Assembly: GCF_014131695.1 (NCBI RefSeq)
Contig: NZ_CP036346.1
Span: 434,001 to 498,000 of the forward strand
DNA length: 64,000 nt
DNA from: Thomasclavelia ramosa DSM 1402
Lineage (GTDB): Bacteria; Bacillota_I; Bacilli_A; Erysipelotrichales; Coprobacillaceae
Reading direction: 5' to 3'
This document shows, piece after piece, positions 13,859-22,632 of the stretch (position 1 is its first letter; every line of letters starts with the position of its first letter). The position numbers and the translations under genes were made by a program. The notes beneath the pieces were generated by a model, which made no database searches, had not been told where the DNA came from, and saw only the letters and a program-made list of their open reading frames with translations.

Positions 13859-15146
13859 AAAAGTTAGTTTGAAGTCAATAATTGGTCCTGCGTTTTGGGA
13901 TGTGCATAAACTGATTAAGGAGTGCGAATATACCCATTACTGGTTAAAAGGTGGTCGAGGGTCTCTTAAATCATCATTTATAGGAATTGAAATTCCTTTA
14001 GGCATTATGAGAGATGCACAAAATGGCCTAATGTCTAATGCAGTTGTTATTAGAAGGGTAAAGGATACTTTGAGAGGTTCAGTATATGAACAGATCAAAT
14101 GGGGTATTTATATGCTTAACGCTCAGGAGGATTGGGAAATACCTGAATCTAAACTACAAATGACATATAAGCCAACAGGACAGGTTATTTTATTCAAGGG
14201 TGCTGATAACCCAAAGAAACTTAAATCTACAAAGGTATTTGTCGGATATGTGAAATATGTATGGTATGAAGAATGTGATGAGTTTGAATCCTACGATAAG
14301 ATCAGGAATATTAATCAGTCTCTTTTGCGTGGTGGTCCTGAATATTGTGTATTCTACTCGTTTAATCCTCCTGAAAGTCAAAGAAACTGGTGTAATAAGC
14401 AAGTCCTTATCAAAAGACCAGATACTTACATAAGTCATACTACTTATCTTCAGGCGCCGAGAGAGTGGCTTGGCGAGCAGTTTCTTATTGAAGCGGAGCA
14501 TTTAAAGGTTATTAATGAAGAAAAGTACAATCATGATTATCTTGGAGAAGTTACGGGCACTGGCGGTGAAGTGTTCACTAATCTTGATATTAGAGAAATC
14601 AGTGATGATGAGATTGCAGTATTTGATCGTTTGAAGAACGGACTTGATTTTGGTTATGCCGGTGATCCATTAGCTTATTTAAAAATGAATTATGACAAGA
14701 CGAGAAGACGTCTTTTTATTTTTGGTGAGGTTTATGGTACACGTCTTTCAAACAAGAAAGCAGTAAAGAAAATAAAAAAACTAAATCCTTTAAACAAATT
14801 AGTTACAGCAGATAGTGCTGAACCTCGTACAATTAACGAATTCAAGTTGTTGGGATTAAATATCGTTGGTGCAAAGAAAGGGCCTGACAGTGTAGAAAAC
14901 GGGATTAAATGGCTTCAGGATCTAGAACAGATAATTATAGACCCCACACGATGTCCTAACGCTGCTAGAGAGTTTAATGACTATGAAATTGAAAAGGATA
15001 GGGAGGGAAACTTAAAAGGTGAATTTCCTGATAAGAATAATCATACGATTGATGCAGCTCGTTATGGATGTGAAACAGATGTTATTAGAAATAAAGCAAG
15101 AGCAGGTAAAAACCGCTCTAAATATACAAATCAAGGAGGTAGCTGA
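13851..15146 (+). CDS. terL: Terminase large subunit, PBSX type
   Basis: 431 aa. Walker A GGRGSLKSS (residues 34-42); Walker B-like KYVWYEECDEF near 137-145. The nuclease domain has LDFGYAGDPLAYL, VTADSAEPRTINEFK and NHTIDAARYG, supplying the acidic metal ligands. It is the ATP-driven DNA packaging motor and headful or site-specific nuclease. The length is normal for the PBSX/SPP1 type. It shares one base with the portal start. Confidence 0.95.
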   Translation: MAKKVSLKSIIGPAFWDVHKLIKECEYTHYWLKGGRGSLKSSFIGIEIPLGIMRDAQNGLMSNAVVIRRVKDTLRGSVYEQIKWGIYMLNAQEDWEIPESKLQMTYKPTGQVILFKGADNPKKLKSTKVFVGYVKYVWYEECDEFESYDKIRNINQSLLRGGPEYCVFYSFNPPESQRNWCNKQVLIKRPDTYISHTTYLQAPREWLGEQFLIEAEHLKVINEEKYNHDYLGEVTGTGGEVFTNLDIREISDDEIAVFDRLKNGLDFGYAGDPLAYLKMNYDKTRRRLFIFGEVYGTRLSNKKAVKKIKKLNPLNKLVTADSAEPRTINEFKLLGLNIVGAKKGPDSVENGIKWLQDLEQIIIDPTRCPNAAREFNDYEIEKDREGNLKGEFPDKNNHTIDAARYGCETDVIRNKARAGKNRSKYTNQGGS

Positions 15147-16576
15147 TGAAAAATTTTACAATCGATGCTAATGATTATGATGAAACAAATCTAAATAAAA
15201 CGATGATTAGGGATTTAATTCGTAAGCATTCTAGCGTGGCATCTAAAATTAGAAAAAATCAGCGCTATTATGATGGTAAACATAAGGTTCAAGGGCGAAC
15301 TAAAAAAATAAAGGGTTCCAGTAATAATAAAGTTGTATGTAATCACGCAAAGGATATAAGCGATACTGCGACGGGTTACTTTTTAAGCTCGGCTATATCA
15401 TTTTCTACAAGTGATAAGAAAATGAATATTGATAAACTTACAGACGCATTTGATTTGGCTGATGTTGACGATGTTGATCATGACAATGCGCTTGATATGA
15501 GTGTTGCAGGTGTTGCGTATGAGTATGTCTATGTTAAAGAAAATGAGACAACACCAGTATCAAAAAATCTAGAACCGGAACATACATTTCTAGTATGTGA
15601 TGATACTATTGAAGAAAATATTCTTTTTGGGGTTTATTACTATCGCTTTAAAGATGCTGTTACCGGAAAGTACAAATACAAGGCTACTGTTGGAACAGAA
15701 AATTATATCTATGAGCTGCTGCTTGAAGGAACTTATGAAAATAATGTTTATGTAGATGAAGAACCAAAAGAACATTTTTTAGGTGATGTCCCGATTATTC
15801 AGATTCTAAATAATAAAAATGGAGTTGGTGATTTTGAACAACAGATTAGTTTAATTGACGCTTACAACACGTTGATGAGTGACCGCGTAAATGACAAAGA
15901 ACAGTTTGTTGAAGCGCTTCTTGTAGTTTATGGGGCTTTGATGGGCGATGATGAAGAAGAAGTCAGTGAGGTAGTTAAGATACTTAAAGAAAATGGTTTA
16001 CTTGAGTTACCGCTTGATGCAAAAGCAGAATACATTGCTAGAACTTTTGATGAATCGGGAATGGAAGTATTAAGAAAAGCTATTAAAGAAGATATTTATA
16101 CATTCAGCCATGTTCCTAATCTTACTGATGAAAACTTTGTTGGCAACAGTTCAGGTGTGGCAATGGAATATAAGTTACTTGGTCTTGAGATGATAACTAA
16201 AACTAAAGAGCGTTATTATAAAAAGGCACTTAAACAGCGTATAACATTGTATTGTAATTATCTTAATCTTAAAGCGATTTCGATTAATCCAACTGCAATC
16301 ATTCCAACTTTTTCAAGAGGACTGCCTAAGAACTTGTTGGAGCTGTCTCAAATTATAACTAATTTAAAAGGTTTCGTATCACAGGAAACATTGTTGAATC
16401 AGCTTGATTTTGTTGAAGATGCCCAAACTGAAATTAAAAAAGTTGATGAAGAGAACGACAAAGCAGTGGAACGTCAGCAAAAAATGTTTGGTGTAGCAGA
16501 TAATGTACCGTTTAACAACTCAGGGGGTGAAGATGATGAAGAAGCTGATGGGGAAGATAAAAACAAAAATAAATAA
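15146..16576 (+). CDS. Portal protein, SPP1 gp6 family
   Basis: 476 aa. It contains IRKNQRYYDGKH, SDTATGYFLSSAISF, QISLIDAYNTLMSDRVNDKEQF and SGVAMEYKLLGLEM, all standard for SPP1-type portals. The C-terminus is acidic (GGEDDEEADGEDKNK). It forms the dodecameric vertex through which DNA enters. The last 41 bases overlap a small frame at 16536. Confidence 0.93.
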   Translation: MKNFTIDANDYDETNLNKTMIRDLIRKHSSVASKIRKNQRYYDGKHKVQGRTKKIKGSSNNKVVCNHAKDISDTATGYFLSSAISFSTSDKKMNIDKLTDAFDLADVDDVDHDNALDMSVAGVAYEYVYVKENETTPVSKNLEPEHTFLVCDDTIEENILFGVYYYRFKDAVTGKYKYKATVGTENYIYELLLEGTYENNVYVDEEPKEHFLGDVPIIQILNNKNGVGDFEQQISLIDAYNTLMSDRVNDKEQFVEALLVVYGALMGDDEEEVSEVVKILKENGLLELPLDAKAEYIARTFDESGMEVLRKAIKEDIYTFSHVPNLTDENFVGNSSGVAMEYKLLGLEMITKTKERYYKKALKQRITLYCNYLNLKAISINPTAIIPTFSRGLPKNLLELSQIITNLKGFVSQETLLNQLDFVEDAQTEIKKVDEENDKAVERQQKMFGVADNVPFNNSGGEDDEEADGEDKNKNK

Positions 16577-16655
16577 ACAGCTAAAAAAGATTCTGCTCCC
16601 AATAATAAAGCTGCTTAACAAATTTATGAAGTTTCTTATTGAGGTATTAGAGTGA
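16536..16655 (+). CDS. Overlapping small amphipathic protein, 39 aa
   Basis: It starts at ATG 16536 after GGGGGTGA, inside the portal 3' end in another frame. The product is MKKLMGKIKTKINKQLKK followed by a hydrophobic stretch, ending KFLIEVLE: a basic amphipathic helix. Its TGA overlaps the GTG start of the MuF gene (GTGA), so it couples portal and MuF translation. A coupling leader or a minor virion peptide are both possible. Confidence 0.5.
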   Translation: MKKLMGKIKTKINKQLKKILLPIIKLLNKFMKFLIEVLE

Positions 16656-18157
16656 GTAACTACTGGCGTAATAGACAGGCTGAACATATTCAAAGAGCTA
16701 TGGAAATCGCAGAAGCCTCAAGTCAGGAACTGGCAAAGCTTTATCAAAAATCCTGTTATTATTTTAATGAACAGATCCAGGGTGTTTTTGATAAATACAG
16801 GAAAAAGCATAGTTTAAGTGAGGCTGAAGCCAAGGCTCTGTTAAATGATTTAACTGATCCAACTTCATATGATCAGATGCTTAAAAGATTAAAGGCAGGA
16901 GCTAAAGGTGAGGAAAGAAAAGAACTTCTTAAAGAACTAGAAGCTCCAGCGTATCGATACAGAATCAATAAGCTTCAGGACTCACAGAAGAATCTCGATG
17001 TGATGATGAGAGAAGTCTACAAGCGTGAAAAAGAAGTCAATACACTCACGTATATTGATGTAGCATATGATTCTTATTTTAACTCAATCTATAATCTCCA
17101 TGAAAGAACCAGTATAGCCTTTAGCTTTGAAAATATTGATCCAGAGGTTACCGATAAATTACTTAATTCTAAATGGAGTGGTAAAAACTATAGCGAGCGT
17201 ATCTGGGATAATACCCAGAATTTAGCAGACTCAGTCAAAGAAGAAATGCTGATGGGTGTGTTAACTGGTAAAAGTGAAAAACAGATGGCTGATACGATCG
17301 TTGAAAAGTTTGCTGTCGGTGCTTATAATTCCAGAAGACTTATTTGTACAGAGAGTGACTTTATTAGTAATGCTTTAGATATGGAAGCGTATCGAGAAGC
17401 TGATATTGAAATGGTACGTTTTTGTGCGGTGCATGATATGAAGACATCTCCAATCTGTCAAACACATGACCATTCAACTATACCGCTTGATAAAGCAGTG
17501 CAGGGGGTAAATGTTCCACCATTACATCCAAACTGCAGGTCATCAACTGAGCCGGTTATTAATAAGGCAATTGAAGCTAAGATGAAGCGTAGAGTTAGGG
17601 ATCCAGTCACAGGTAAAGATAAAATTGTTAGTGCTAATCAAAACTATCAGAAATGGCTTAGAAATCAGCAAAAGGAATACGGTAAGGATACTGTTGAAAT
17701 ATTTAGAAAGAAAGTCTTAAATGCTAAAAAGGATCGTGAACAATTTAATCGTTATAAGAGTGTTATTGGTGGTATAGAGTTGCCGGAGACGTTCGCAAAA
17801 TTTCAAGATTTGAAGTATAATGATGGTAAGGATTGGAAAGACTTGAAATTATTATACAAAGCGACAAATAACGGATGGATACTGCATAAACATCTTGATT
17901 ATGTATGGCAAGGTGAGCAGGGATTTATCCCAACAGGGGCAGCTTTAATGAATACACATATTATCGCGGGAAAAGGTAGCGATAAAACTCTTAGAGCAGC
18001 AAAAAGATTATCGGAAAAATACGGCGGGAACATTGATAATTGGTCTAAAAAAGTTGCAAAAGTTACGTCAGATAAATATATATTTGATGTTCATTGGTAT
18101 GAACATGATAAGCATCAATATGAACCAAAAGTGAAATTAAGAAAGGATAGAGATTAA
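16652..18157 (+). CDS. MuF/SPP1 gp7-like minor capsid protein with toxin-like C-terminus
   Basis: 501 aa. Residues about 1-150 are helical. About 150-300 form the phage Mu F domain, with CAVHDMKTSPICQTHDHS and PPLHPNCRSSTEPVI. After a linker rich in K/Q/N, the last ~110 residues (from NNGWILHKHLDYVW to DVHWYEHDKHQYEPKVKL) form an added domain with several His residues, like the nuclease tips of MuF polymorphic toxins. The next gene has immunity-protein features. The enzyme class of the tip is not identified. Confidence 0.75.
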   Translation: MSNYWRNRQAEHIQRAMEIAEASSQELAKLYQKSCYYFNEQIQGVFDKYRKKHSLSEAEAKALLNDLTDPTSYDQMLKRLKAGAKGEERKELLKELEAPAYRYRINKLQDSQKNLDVMMREVYKREKEVNTLTYIDVAYDSYFNSIYNLHERTSIAFSFENIDPEVTDKLLNSKWSGKNYSERIWDNTQNLADSVKEEMLMGVLTGKSEKQMADTIVEKFAVGAYNSRRLICTESDFISNALDMEAYREADIEMVRFCAVHDMKTSPICQTHDHSTIPLDKAVQGVNVPPLHPNCRSSTEPVINKAIEAKMKRRVRDPVTGKDKIVSANQNYQKWLRNQQKEYGKDTVEIFRKKVLNAKKDREQFNRYKSVIGGIELPETFAKFQDLKYNDGKDWKDLKLLYKATNNGWILHKHLDYVWQGEQGFIPTGAALMNTHIIAGKGSDKTLRAAKRLSEKYGGNIDNWSKKVAKVTSDKYIFDVHWYEHDKHQYEPKVKLRKDRD

Positions 18158-18158
18158 T

Positions 18159-18458
18159 ATGAAAACTATAATGGTTTATCAGTGTGAACTTGATAAAGAA
18201 ATAAAAATGGAATTGTATGGAAAGCTTAGATATATTGGTAAGTCATTTGGTGTTGACGGTTTAACTAACAATCAAGTTTACGATTGTGTTGGTGTTGATA
18301 GCGGAATGCTTCGCATTGTTGATGACAGTGAAGAAGATTATCTTTATCCTACGGCTCGCCCTAAAGCAGCTTATGATCATGAATATGAAGGCGGAAGATG
18401 GGAAGTTGTTGAAATTTATAATGATGCATTGAGAAAGGAACTTGAGTTATATGGCTAA
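18159..18458 (+). CDS. Putative SH3-like immunity protein paired with the MuF tip
   Basis: 99 aa, starting 1 bp after the MuF stop. KLRYIGKSFGVDGLTNNQVYDCVGVDSGMLRIVDDSEEDYLYP resembles small SH3-fold proteins (YIGKT...LTxGKxY...DDSGEDYLY) found after phage minor head proteins and in polymorphic toxin loci. The acidic character fits a toxin-neutralising partner. The immunity role is inferred from position and family pattern. Confidence 0.55.
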   Translation: MKTIMVYQCELDKEIKMELYGKLRYIGKSFGVDGLTNNQVYDCVGVDSGMLRIVDDSEEDYLYPTARPKAAYDHEYEGGRWEVVEIYNDALRKELELYG

Positions 18459-18525
18459 AGACGACAGTTATATGAAAATAACGGAGCTAATGACAAGATG
18501 TAGTTATATTTCAAGATTAGACTAA
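18451..18525 (+). CDS. Tiny overlapping ORF, 24 aa
   Basis: ATG at 18451 lies 8 bases inside the preceding gene end. The peptide starts MAKDDSYMKITELMTRCSY and ends ISRLD. There is no clear ribosome site of its own, so coupling would be needed. It could be a truncated remnant of a larger gene replaced during module exchange. Confidence 0.25.
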   Translation: MAKDDSYMKITELMTRCSYISRLD

Positions 18526-18581
18526 TTCTATTATTAATTTGGATAGCTATATGCACAGTATATTTGATTTATAAATTTATA

Positions 18582-18616
18582 AAACACGTTAATTGACTTG
18601 TAGCGTGTTTTTATTT
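18582..18616 (+). terminator. Terminator-like hairpin after the MuF/immunity module
   Basis: AAACACG (18582-18588) pairs with CGTGTTT (18604-18610), then TTATTTT. A terminator inside the head operon is unusual and supports the idea that the toxin-immunity segment was acquired as a cassette. Confidence 0.55.
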
Positions 18617-18637
18617 TACCTAAAAGGAGGTGGTTAG

Positions 18638-18796
18638 ATGGCAAAACTAAAAGTTGTAAAGAATATGATCGATAAGAATACTGGTCTTTCTTACCGTGAA
18701 GGAGCCTTAATGACAGTTGCTGATCCTAAACGCATTAAGGAGTTAGTCGGAGCGGGGGTTGCAGTTGAAATCAAACAAGTGCAGAAAGAAAAATAA
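18638..18796 (+). CDS. Small phage head-region protein, 52 aa
   Basis: ATG 18638 after AAAGGAGGTGG. The product MAKLKVVKNMIDKNTGLSYR...GAGVAVEIKQ has the KxFIDKxTGxxYxxG pattern common to small beta-rich proteins encoded beside phage scaffolds. The role is unknown; possibly a decoration or head-fibre component. Confidence 0.55.
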   Translation: MAKLKVVKNMIDKNTGLSYREGALMTVADPKRIKELVGAGVAVEIKQVQKEK

Positions 18797-18805
18797 ATTA
18801 ATCAT

Positions 18806-18829
18806 GGCGAGAGAAATCTCGCCTTTATT
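18806..18829 (+). terminator. Perfect terminator-like hairpin before the scaffold gene
   Basis: GGCGAGA-GAAA-TCTCGCC (18806-18823) has a 7-bp perfect stem capped by a GNRA tetraloop and is followed by TTTATTAT. It may lower read-through or protect mRNA between the packaging and capsid parts of the late operon. Confidence 0.65.
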
Positions 18830-18892
18830 ATGTCCAAAAACTTATGACAAAAAAAGATGGGATAGTCATACGGACTTAAAATGGAGGAATTT

Positions 18893-19483
18893 ATGAGTAA
18901 AGATTTATTTAGAAAGTGGCCATTAGCGTATCCACTAAATCTTCAATTGTTTGCTGATGAAGATGCCGGCGGTAGTGATAATCAAGATACTTCAGGCAAA
19001 GAAGATGGTAAAAATGATGAAAGCCAAGAACAAACCAAGACTTTTACTCAGGATGAAGTCGATAATATTATTAAAGGTCGATTAGCTAAAGAGCGTAAGT
19101 CGTGGGAAAAACAGCTTGTTGATCAACAGACAGAGGCCGAGAAATTGGCCAGCATGAGTGAAAAAGAGAAAAAGCAGTATCAGGAGCAAAAACGTGCTAA
19201 GGATCTGGAAACTAGAGAAGCAGCAATTACTCGTAGAGAATTGACTGCCCAAGCTAAAGAACAGTTGGCGGATAAAGGGCTTCCTATTACGTTGGCCGAA
19301 ATTTTAAATTTTACTGATGCTGAGAGCTGCAACAAATCGATTGAAACAGTAGAAAAAGCATTTCAATCAGCAGTAGAAAAAGCAGTAGAGGACCGTATCA
19401 AAGGCGGTAAGCCGATTAAAAAAGCAACTGATGATAAAACAACAGATGCTGAACTTATTTATAAAAATATGATGGGCAAATAG
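18893..19483 (+). CDS. Scaffolding protein (DUF4355 type)
   Basis: 196 aa from ATG 18893, preceded by GGAGGAATTT; an in-frame ATG at 18881 lacks a site. The protein is acidic at the N-terminus, then coiled coil (FTQDEVDNIIKGRLAKERKSWEKQL..., MSEKEKKQYQEQKRAKDLETREAAITRRELTAQ). It matches DUF4355 scaffolds that direct capsid assembly. It sits right before the major capsid gene. Confidence 0.85.
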   Translation: MSKDLFRKWPLAYPLNLQLFADEDAGGSDNQDTSGKEDGKNDESQEQTKTFTQDEVDNIIKGRLAKERKSWEKQLVDQQTEAEKLASMSEKEKKQYQEQKRAKDLETREAAITRRELTAQAKEQLADKGLPITLAEILNFTDAESCNKSIETVEKAFQSAVEKAVEDRIKGGKPIKKATDDKTTDAELIYKNMMGK

Positions 19484-19499
19484 AAAGGATGATTAATTT

Positions 19500-20429
19500 A
19501 TGCCAATTAACACATTAGCAACAGCTACTTTATTTCAACAGACATTAGATTTAGTAGCACAACAGGAAGCATTGACAGGATGGATGGAAGCAAATGCCGG
19601 TCAGGTAAGATACAGCGGAGGTGCTGAGGTAAAGATTCCTAAAATTGCATTACAGGGGTTAGGAGCCTATGATCGTGATAACGGTTATCAACAGGGTGCA
19701 ATTAACTTGTCTTATGAAACAAGAACAATGACTCAAGATCGTGGGCGTAAGTTTCAATTGGATCCTATGGATGTTGATGAAACAAACTTTGTAGCAACAG
19801 CATCTACAGTAATGGGTGAATTCCAAAGAATGTGGGTAGTACCGGAAATCGATGCATATCGTTTATCAAAATTGATTACAACTGCAATTACTAAAGGAAC
19901 TATGGTTGAATACGGGTATACACCAGAGAAAACAACAATGTTAGAGAAGGTAAAGACAGGAATTTCTAAGATTAGAGATAATGGGTATAACGGAGATTTA
20001 GTAATTCATATGACAGCAGCAGCAAAACTGCAGTTAGAGTTAGAAATGGCGGGGAAACTTACTTCTGTTACATTCTCTCAAGGTGGTATTGATACAATTG
20101 TTCCTGCAGTTGATCATGTACCAATCATTGAAACACCACAAAACAGAATGTATTCTTCAATTACAATCTATGATGGTAAAACAACAGGTCAAGAACAAGG
20201 CGGATATGTGAAAGGAACTAAAGCGTTGGAGGCAAACTTTATTATTGTTCCAAGAGCAACACCAATCGCTATTTCTAAACAGGATGTAATGAGAATCTTC
20301 GATCCATTGACAAATCAAAAAGCAAATGCATGGGCAATGGACTATCGTAGATTCCATGAATTATGGACTTTAGAGAATAAAGAAGATTCAATTTTTGTAA
20401 ATATCAAAGATGCAAAACCAACTGAATAG
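19500..20429 (+). CDS. Major capsid protein
   Basis: 309 aa. Features such as VAQQEALTGWMEANAGQVRYSGGAEVKIPKIALQGLGAYDR, MTQDRGRKFQLDPMDVDETN and WAMDYRRFHELWTLENKEDSIFVN fit HK97-fold capsid proteins of Firmicutes siphoviruses. The ATG-rich, strongly biased codon use fits high expression. It follows the scaffold gene. Confidence 0.85.
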   Translation: MPINTLATATLFQQTLDLVAQQEALTGWMEANAGQVRYSGGAEVKIPKIALQGLGAYDRDNGYQQGAINLSYETRTMTQDRGRKFQLDPMDVDETNFVATASTVMGEFQRMWVVPEIDAYRLSKLITTAITKGTMVEYGYTPEKTTMLEKVKTGISKIRDNGYNGDLVIHMTAAAKLQLELEMAGKLTSVTFSQGGIDTIVPAVDHVPIIETPQNRMYSSITIYDGKTTGQEQGGYVKGTKALEANFIIVPRATPIAISKQDVMRIFDPLTNQKANAWAMDYRRFHELWTLENKEDSIFVNIKDAKPTE

Positions 20430-20440
20430 GGGGTGTCGAT

Positions 20441-20689
20441 ATGCGTGTTTTAAAAGAAAATGTAGAACTCATTATCGATGAAAAAGAATTTTCTAGGTTT
20501 GCAAAGCTTGGCTACAAAAGAATTGATGTATCAGAACAGTCTAATCAAGATACGGACAAAAAAGTTCCTTTATCTAAAATGAAGCTGGAGGATTTAAAGA
20601 AAACTGCTGAAGAACTTGGTTTGGATAGTGACGGGCTGAATTGTGATGAACTTCGTAAAATCATTAAGGATGCTCAAGGTAATCAGTAA
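20441..20689 (+). CDS. Small head protein with HeH/LEM-like C-terminus
   Basis: 82 aa. The C-terminal segment PLSKMKLEDLKKTAEELGLDSDGLNCDELRKIIKDAQ looks like a helix-extended-helix (HeH/SAP, Rho-N-like) nucleic-acid-binding motif that often follows phage capsid genes. The N-terminal half is a short beta region. It shares a base with the next gene. Confidence 0.6.
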   Translation: MRVLKENVELIIDEKEFSRFAKLGYKRIDVSEQSNQDTDKKVPLSKMKLEDLKKTAEELGLDSDGLNCDELRKIIKDAQGNQ

Positions 20690-21018
20690 TGACTATCGAA
20701 GAAGAGTTTAAGAAAGTAACAGGAGAAACTGACGATATATCGGTTTCTCTTTTTCTTGATAAAGCTGAGGAAACTGTTCTTGAAAAAACTAATCGCCCGT
20801 CATTGGTGAAAGAACTTGAACATTTCAAGTTTGATCTTGCAGTTGCGAGATATGAACGAGATGGTGAATCCGGGGAGTCAAGTCATAGCGAGGGCGGAGT
20901 AAACCGCAGCTATCGCAGTGAAGATGAGATACTTTCGGGTATCGATAAATATAGACTTAGTGCTGTTGCTAGGAGGCGATTAAATGCTAAGAAGAAAGAT
21001 GAAGAAATTCAAACTTAG
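20689..21018 (+). CDS. Head-tail connector protein
   Basis: 109 aa, helical (MTIEEEFKKVTGETDDISVSLFLDKAEETVLEKTN..., YRLSAVARRRLNAK). It matches phage head-tail connector proteins that form the first ring below the portal. It sits in the expected order after the capsid gene. Confidence 0.75.
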   Translation: MTIEEEFKKVTGETDDISVSLFLDKAEETVLEKTNRPSLVKELEHFKFDLAVARYERDGESGESSHSEGGVNRSYRSEDEILSGIDKYRLSAVARRRLNAKKKDEEIQT

Positions 21019-21295
21019 AAAATATATCGTAAAAAAAGATACTGAACGTAATACAGCTTTAGAATATCTTGATCCTGTTGAAGGTGAAGCGGTAATCTGG
21101 CCAGCTGGTGGAAAAGTACAAGCGGAACTTTATGGGCTAAGACTAGCCTATATGCTTAACATGAATTATTATGGTGATTTAAATATAAGTGAAAATGATG
21201 CCATATGTATAAATATTGATGAGCCGGAATATAAGGTGGTTTCAATTAAGAGCTATCCCAAATTTAAATTCATTGAGTTGGAAAAATTAAGATGA
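20984..21295 (+). CDS. Head closure/head-tail adaptor protein
   Basis: 103 aa, beta-rich (YIVKKDTERNTALEYLDPVEGEAVIWPAGGKVQAELYG..., PEYKVVSIKSYPKFKFIELEKL). Position and pattern fit the second head-tail joining protein. It overlaps the previous gene by 35 bases and the next by 4. Confidence 0.65.
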   Translation: MLRRKMKKFKLRKYIVKKDTERNTALEYLDPVEGEAVIWPAGGKVQAELYGLRLAYMLNMNYYGDLNISENDAICINIDEPEYKVVSIKSYPKFKFIELEKLR

Positions 21296-21825
21296 CATTT
21301 CAAAATGCGGATAAACTCATAAAAAAGCTTAATTTAATGTCTAATGAAGTTCAGGGTGAAATCTTAAAGAAATCAGTAAAGCGAGGTGGTCTACTTGTAC
21401 AAAAGCAGGCACGTCTTTTGGTTAATTCTAAGAGCGGTAATTTAGGTAGGTCAATCAAGGAAAGAACAGAACAGAGGCCTAGTGGAGCAAGCAGTACTGT
21501 TTACACTAATCTTGATTATGGCATTTACTATGAGCTTGGAACAGGTCCCAATGGTCAGGAAAAACATGCGGGTATTTCTCCAAATGTTAATCCTAAATAT
21601 TCACAAACTGGATGGATGATACCTGCTGATGCTATGAGTGTTGATGATGCTGAGTATTATGGCTTGGGTGTTGTAGAAAGTGGTGGTGAAGTTATCGGAT
21701 ACCGTACTAATGGTATGCCGGCACGGCCGTATCTCTATCCAGCGCTGCATGATCAGAAAAAAGATATTACTAAAGAGATGAATAGATATATTGGAAAGGA
21801 AATAGTCAAGGTGATGAAAAAATGA
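21292..21825 (+). CDS. HK97 gp10-like tail completion protein
   Basis: 177 aa. LIKKLNLMSNEVQGEILKKSVKRGGLLVQKQARLLV and YGIYYELGTGPNGQEKHAGI, then MPARPYLYPALHDQ, are the HK97-gp10 family signature. It joins tail to head. An insert between YELGTG and MPARPYL makes it somewhat longer than usual. Confidence 0.88.
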   Translation: MTFQNADKLIKKLNLMSNEVQGEILKKSVKRGGLLVQKQARLLVNSKSGNLGRSIKERTEQRPSGASSTVYTNLDYGIYYELGTGPNGQEKHAGISPNVNPKYSQTGWMIPADAMSVDDAEYYGLGVVESGGEVIGYRTNGMPARPYLYPALHDQKKDITKEMNRYIGKEIVKVMKK

Positions 21826-22181
21826 TCAATATTAAAGATAAGATAGTTGAGCAGCTTGAAAAAGTTGTTGATAATCTGAGCGATACGTATCCTCAGGATT
21901 TCACAAATTTTCCAGCAGTCAGCTACTGCGAGGAAGAGAACTGTGTTTATGAAGTTACCGATGAAGGTGAAGCTTCATCACTAATTCGCATTAGGATTGA
22001 TATCTGGAGCAATAAGAGTACTTCATCGACTGCAGTTGATATTGATAAGGTTATTGCTGAATTTGGTTTTAAACGTATTTCATGTTCAGATATTGGCGAG
22101 CCTTCGGGCATGAAGCATAAACTTATGAGATATGAAGCAATTGTAGATACAAATAAAATTTTTGCGTATCATAAAAATTAA
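21822..22181 (+). CDS. Tail terminator-like protein
   Basis: 119 aa, starting at a 4-base overlap. MINIKDKIVEQLEKVVDNLSDTYPQDFTNFPAVSYCEEEN... and IRIDIWSNKSTSSTAVDIDKVI resemble DUF3168/gpU-type tail terminators that stop tail tube growth. The position before the tail tube gene fits. Confidence 0.7.
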   Translation: MINIKDKIVEQLEKVVDNLSDTYPQDFTNFPAVSYCEEENCVYEVTDEGEASSLIRIRIDIWSNKSTSSTAVDIDKVIAEFGFKRISCSDIGEPSGMKHKLMRYEAIVDTNKIFAYHKN

Positions 22182-22199
22182 TGAAAGAGAGGTATTTAT

Positions 22200-22622
22200 A
22201 TGTTAGCAAATGGAGCAACTTTAGAGTATAAGAAAAAATCTGCTACTGAAAGTACTTATACAAAATTAAAAGGATTAAAAGAAATTCCTGAAATGGGTGT
22301 TGATCCTGAAAAAGTAGAGAATACAGATCTTGATGATACCGTTAAACAGTATGAAATGGGTATCGGTGATGCAGGTGATATCACCTATAAATTTAAATAT
22401 GAAAATACATCAACAGACAGTCCATATCGTTTGATGAGAGCTTTGGAGGAGAGTGGGGAGATCGCTACTTTTAAAGAAACATTAAAGGATGGAACTACAA
22501 CTGAATTTGATGGTCAGGTTTCTGTTAAAAGAACTGGTGGTGGAGTTAATGGTGTTATTGAGTTTAACTTAAACATTGCACTTCAAAGTAAATTGACAAT
22601 CACTGACCCAGAAATTGCATAA
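22200..22622 (+). CDS. Major tail tube protein
   Basis: 140 aa. LEYKKKSATESTYTKLKGLKEIPEMGVDPEKVENTDLDDTVKQYEMGIGD and a beta-rich remainder fit siphovirus tail tube proteins. It lies directly before the tail chaperone genes. Confidence 0.82.
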   Translation: MLANGATLEYKKKSATESTYTKLKGLKEIPEMGVDPEKVENTDLDDTVKQYEMGIGDAGDITYKFKYENTSTDSPYRLMRALEESGEIATFKETLKDGTTTEFDGQVSVKRTGGGVNGVIEFNLNIALQSKLTITDPEIA

Positions 22623-22632
22623 GGAGGCAGCT

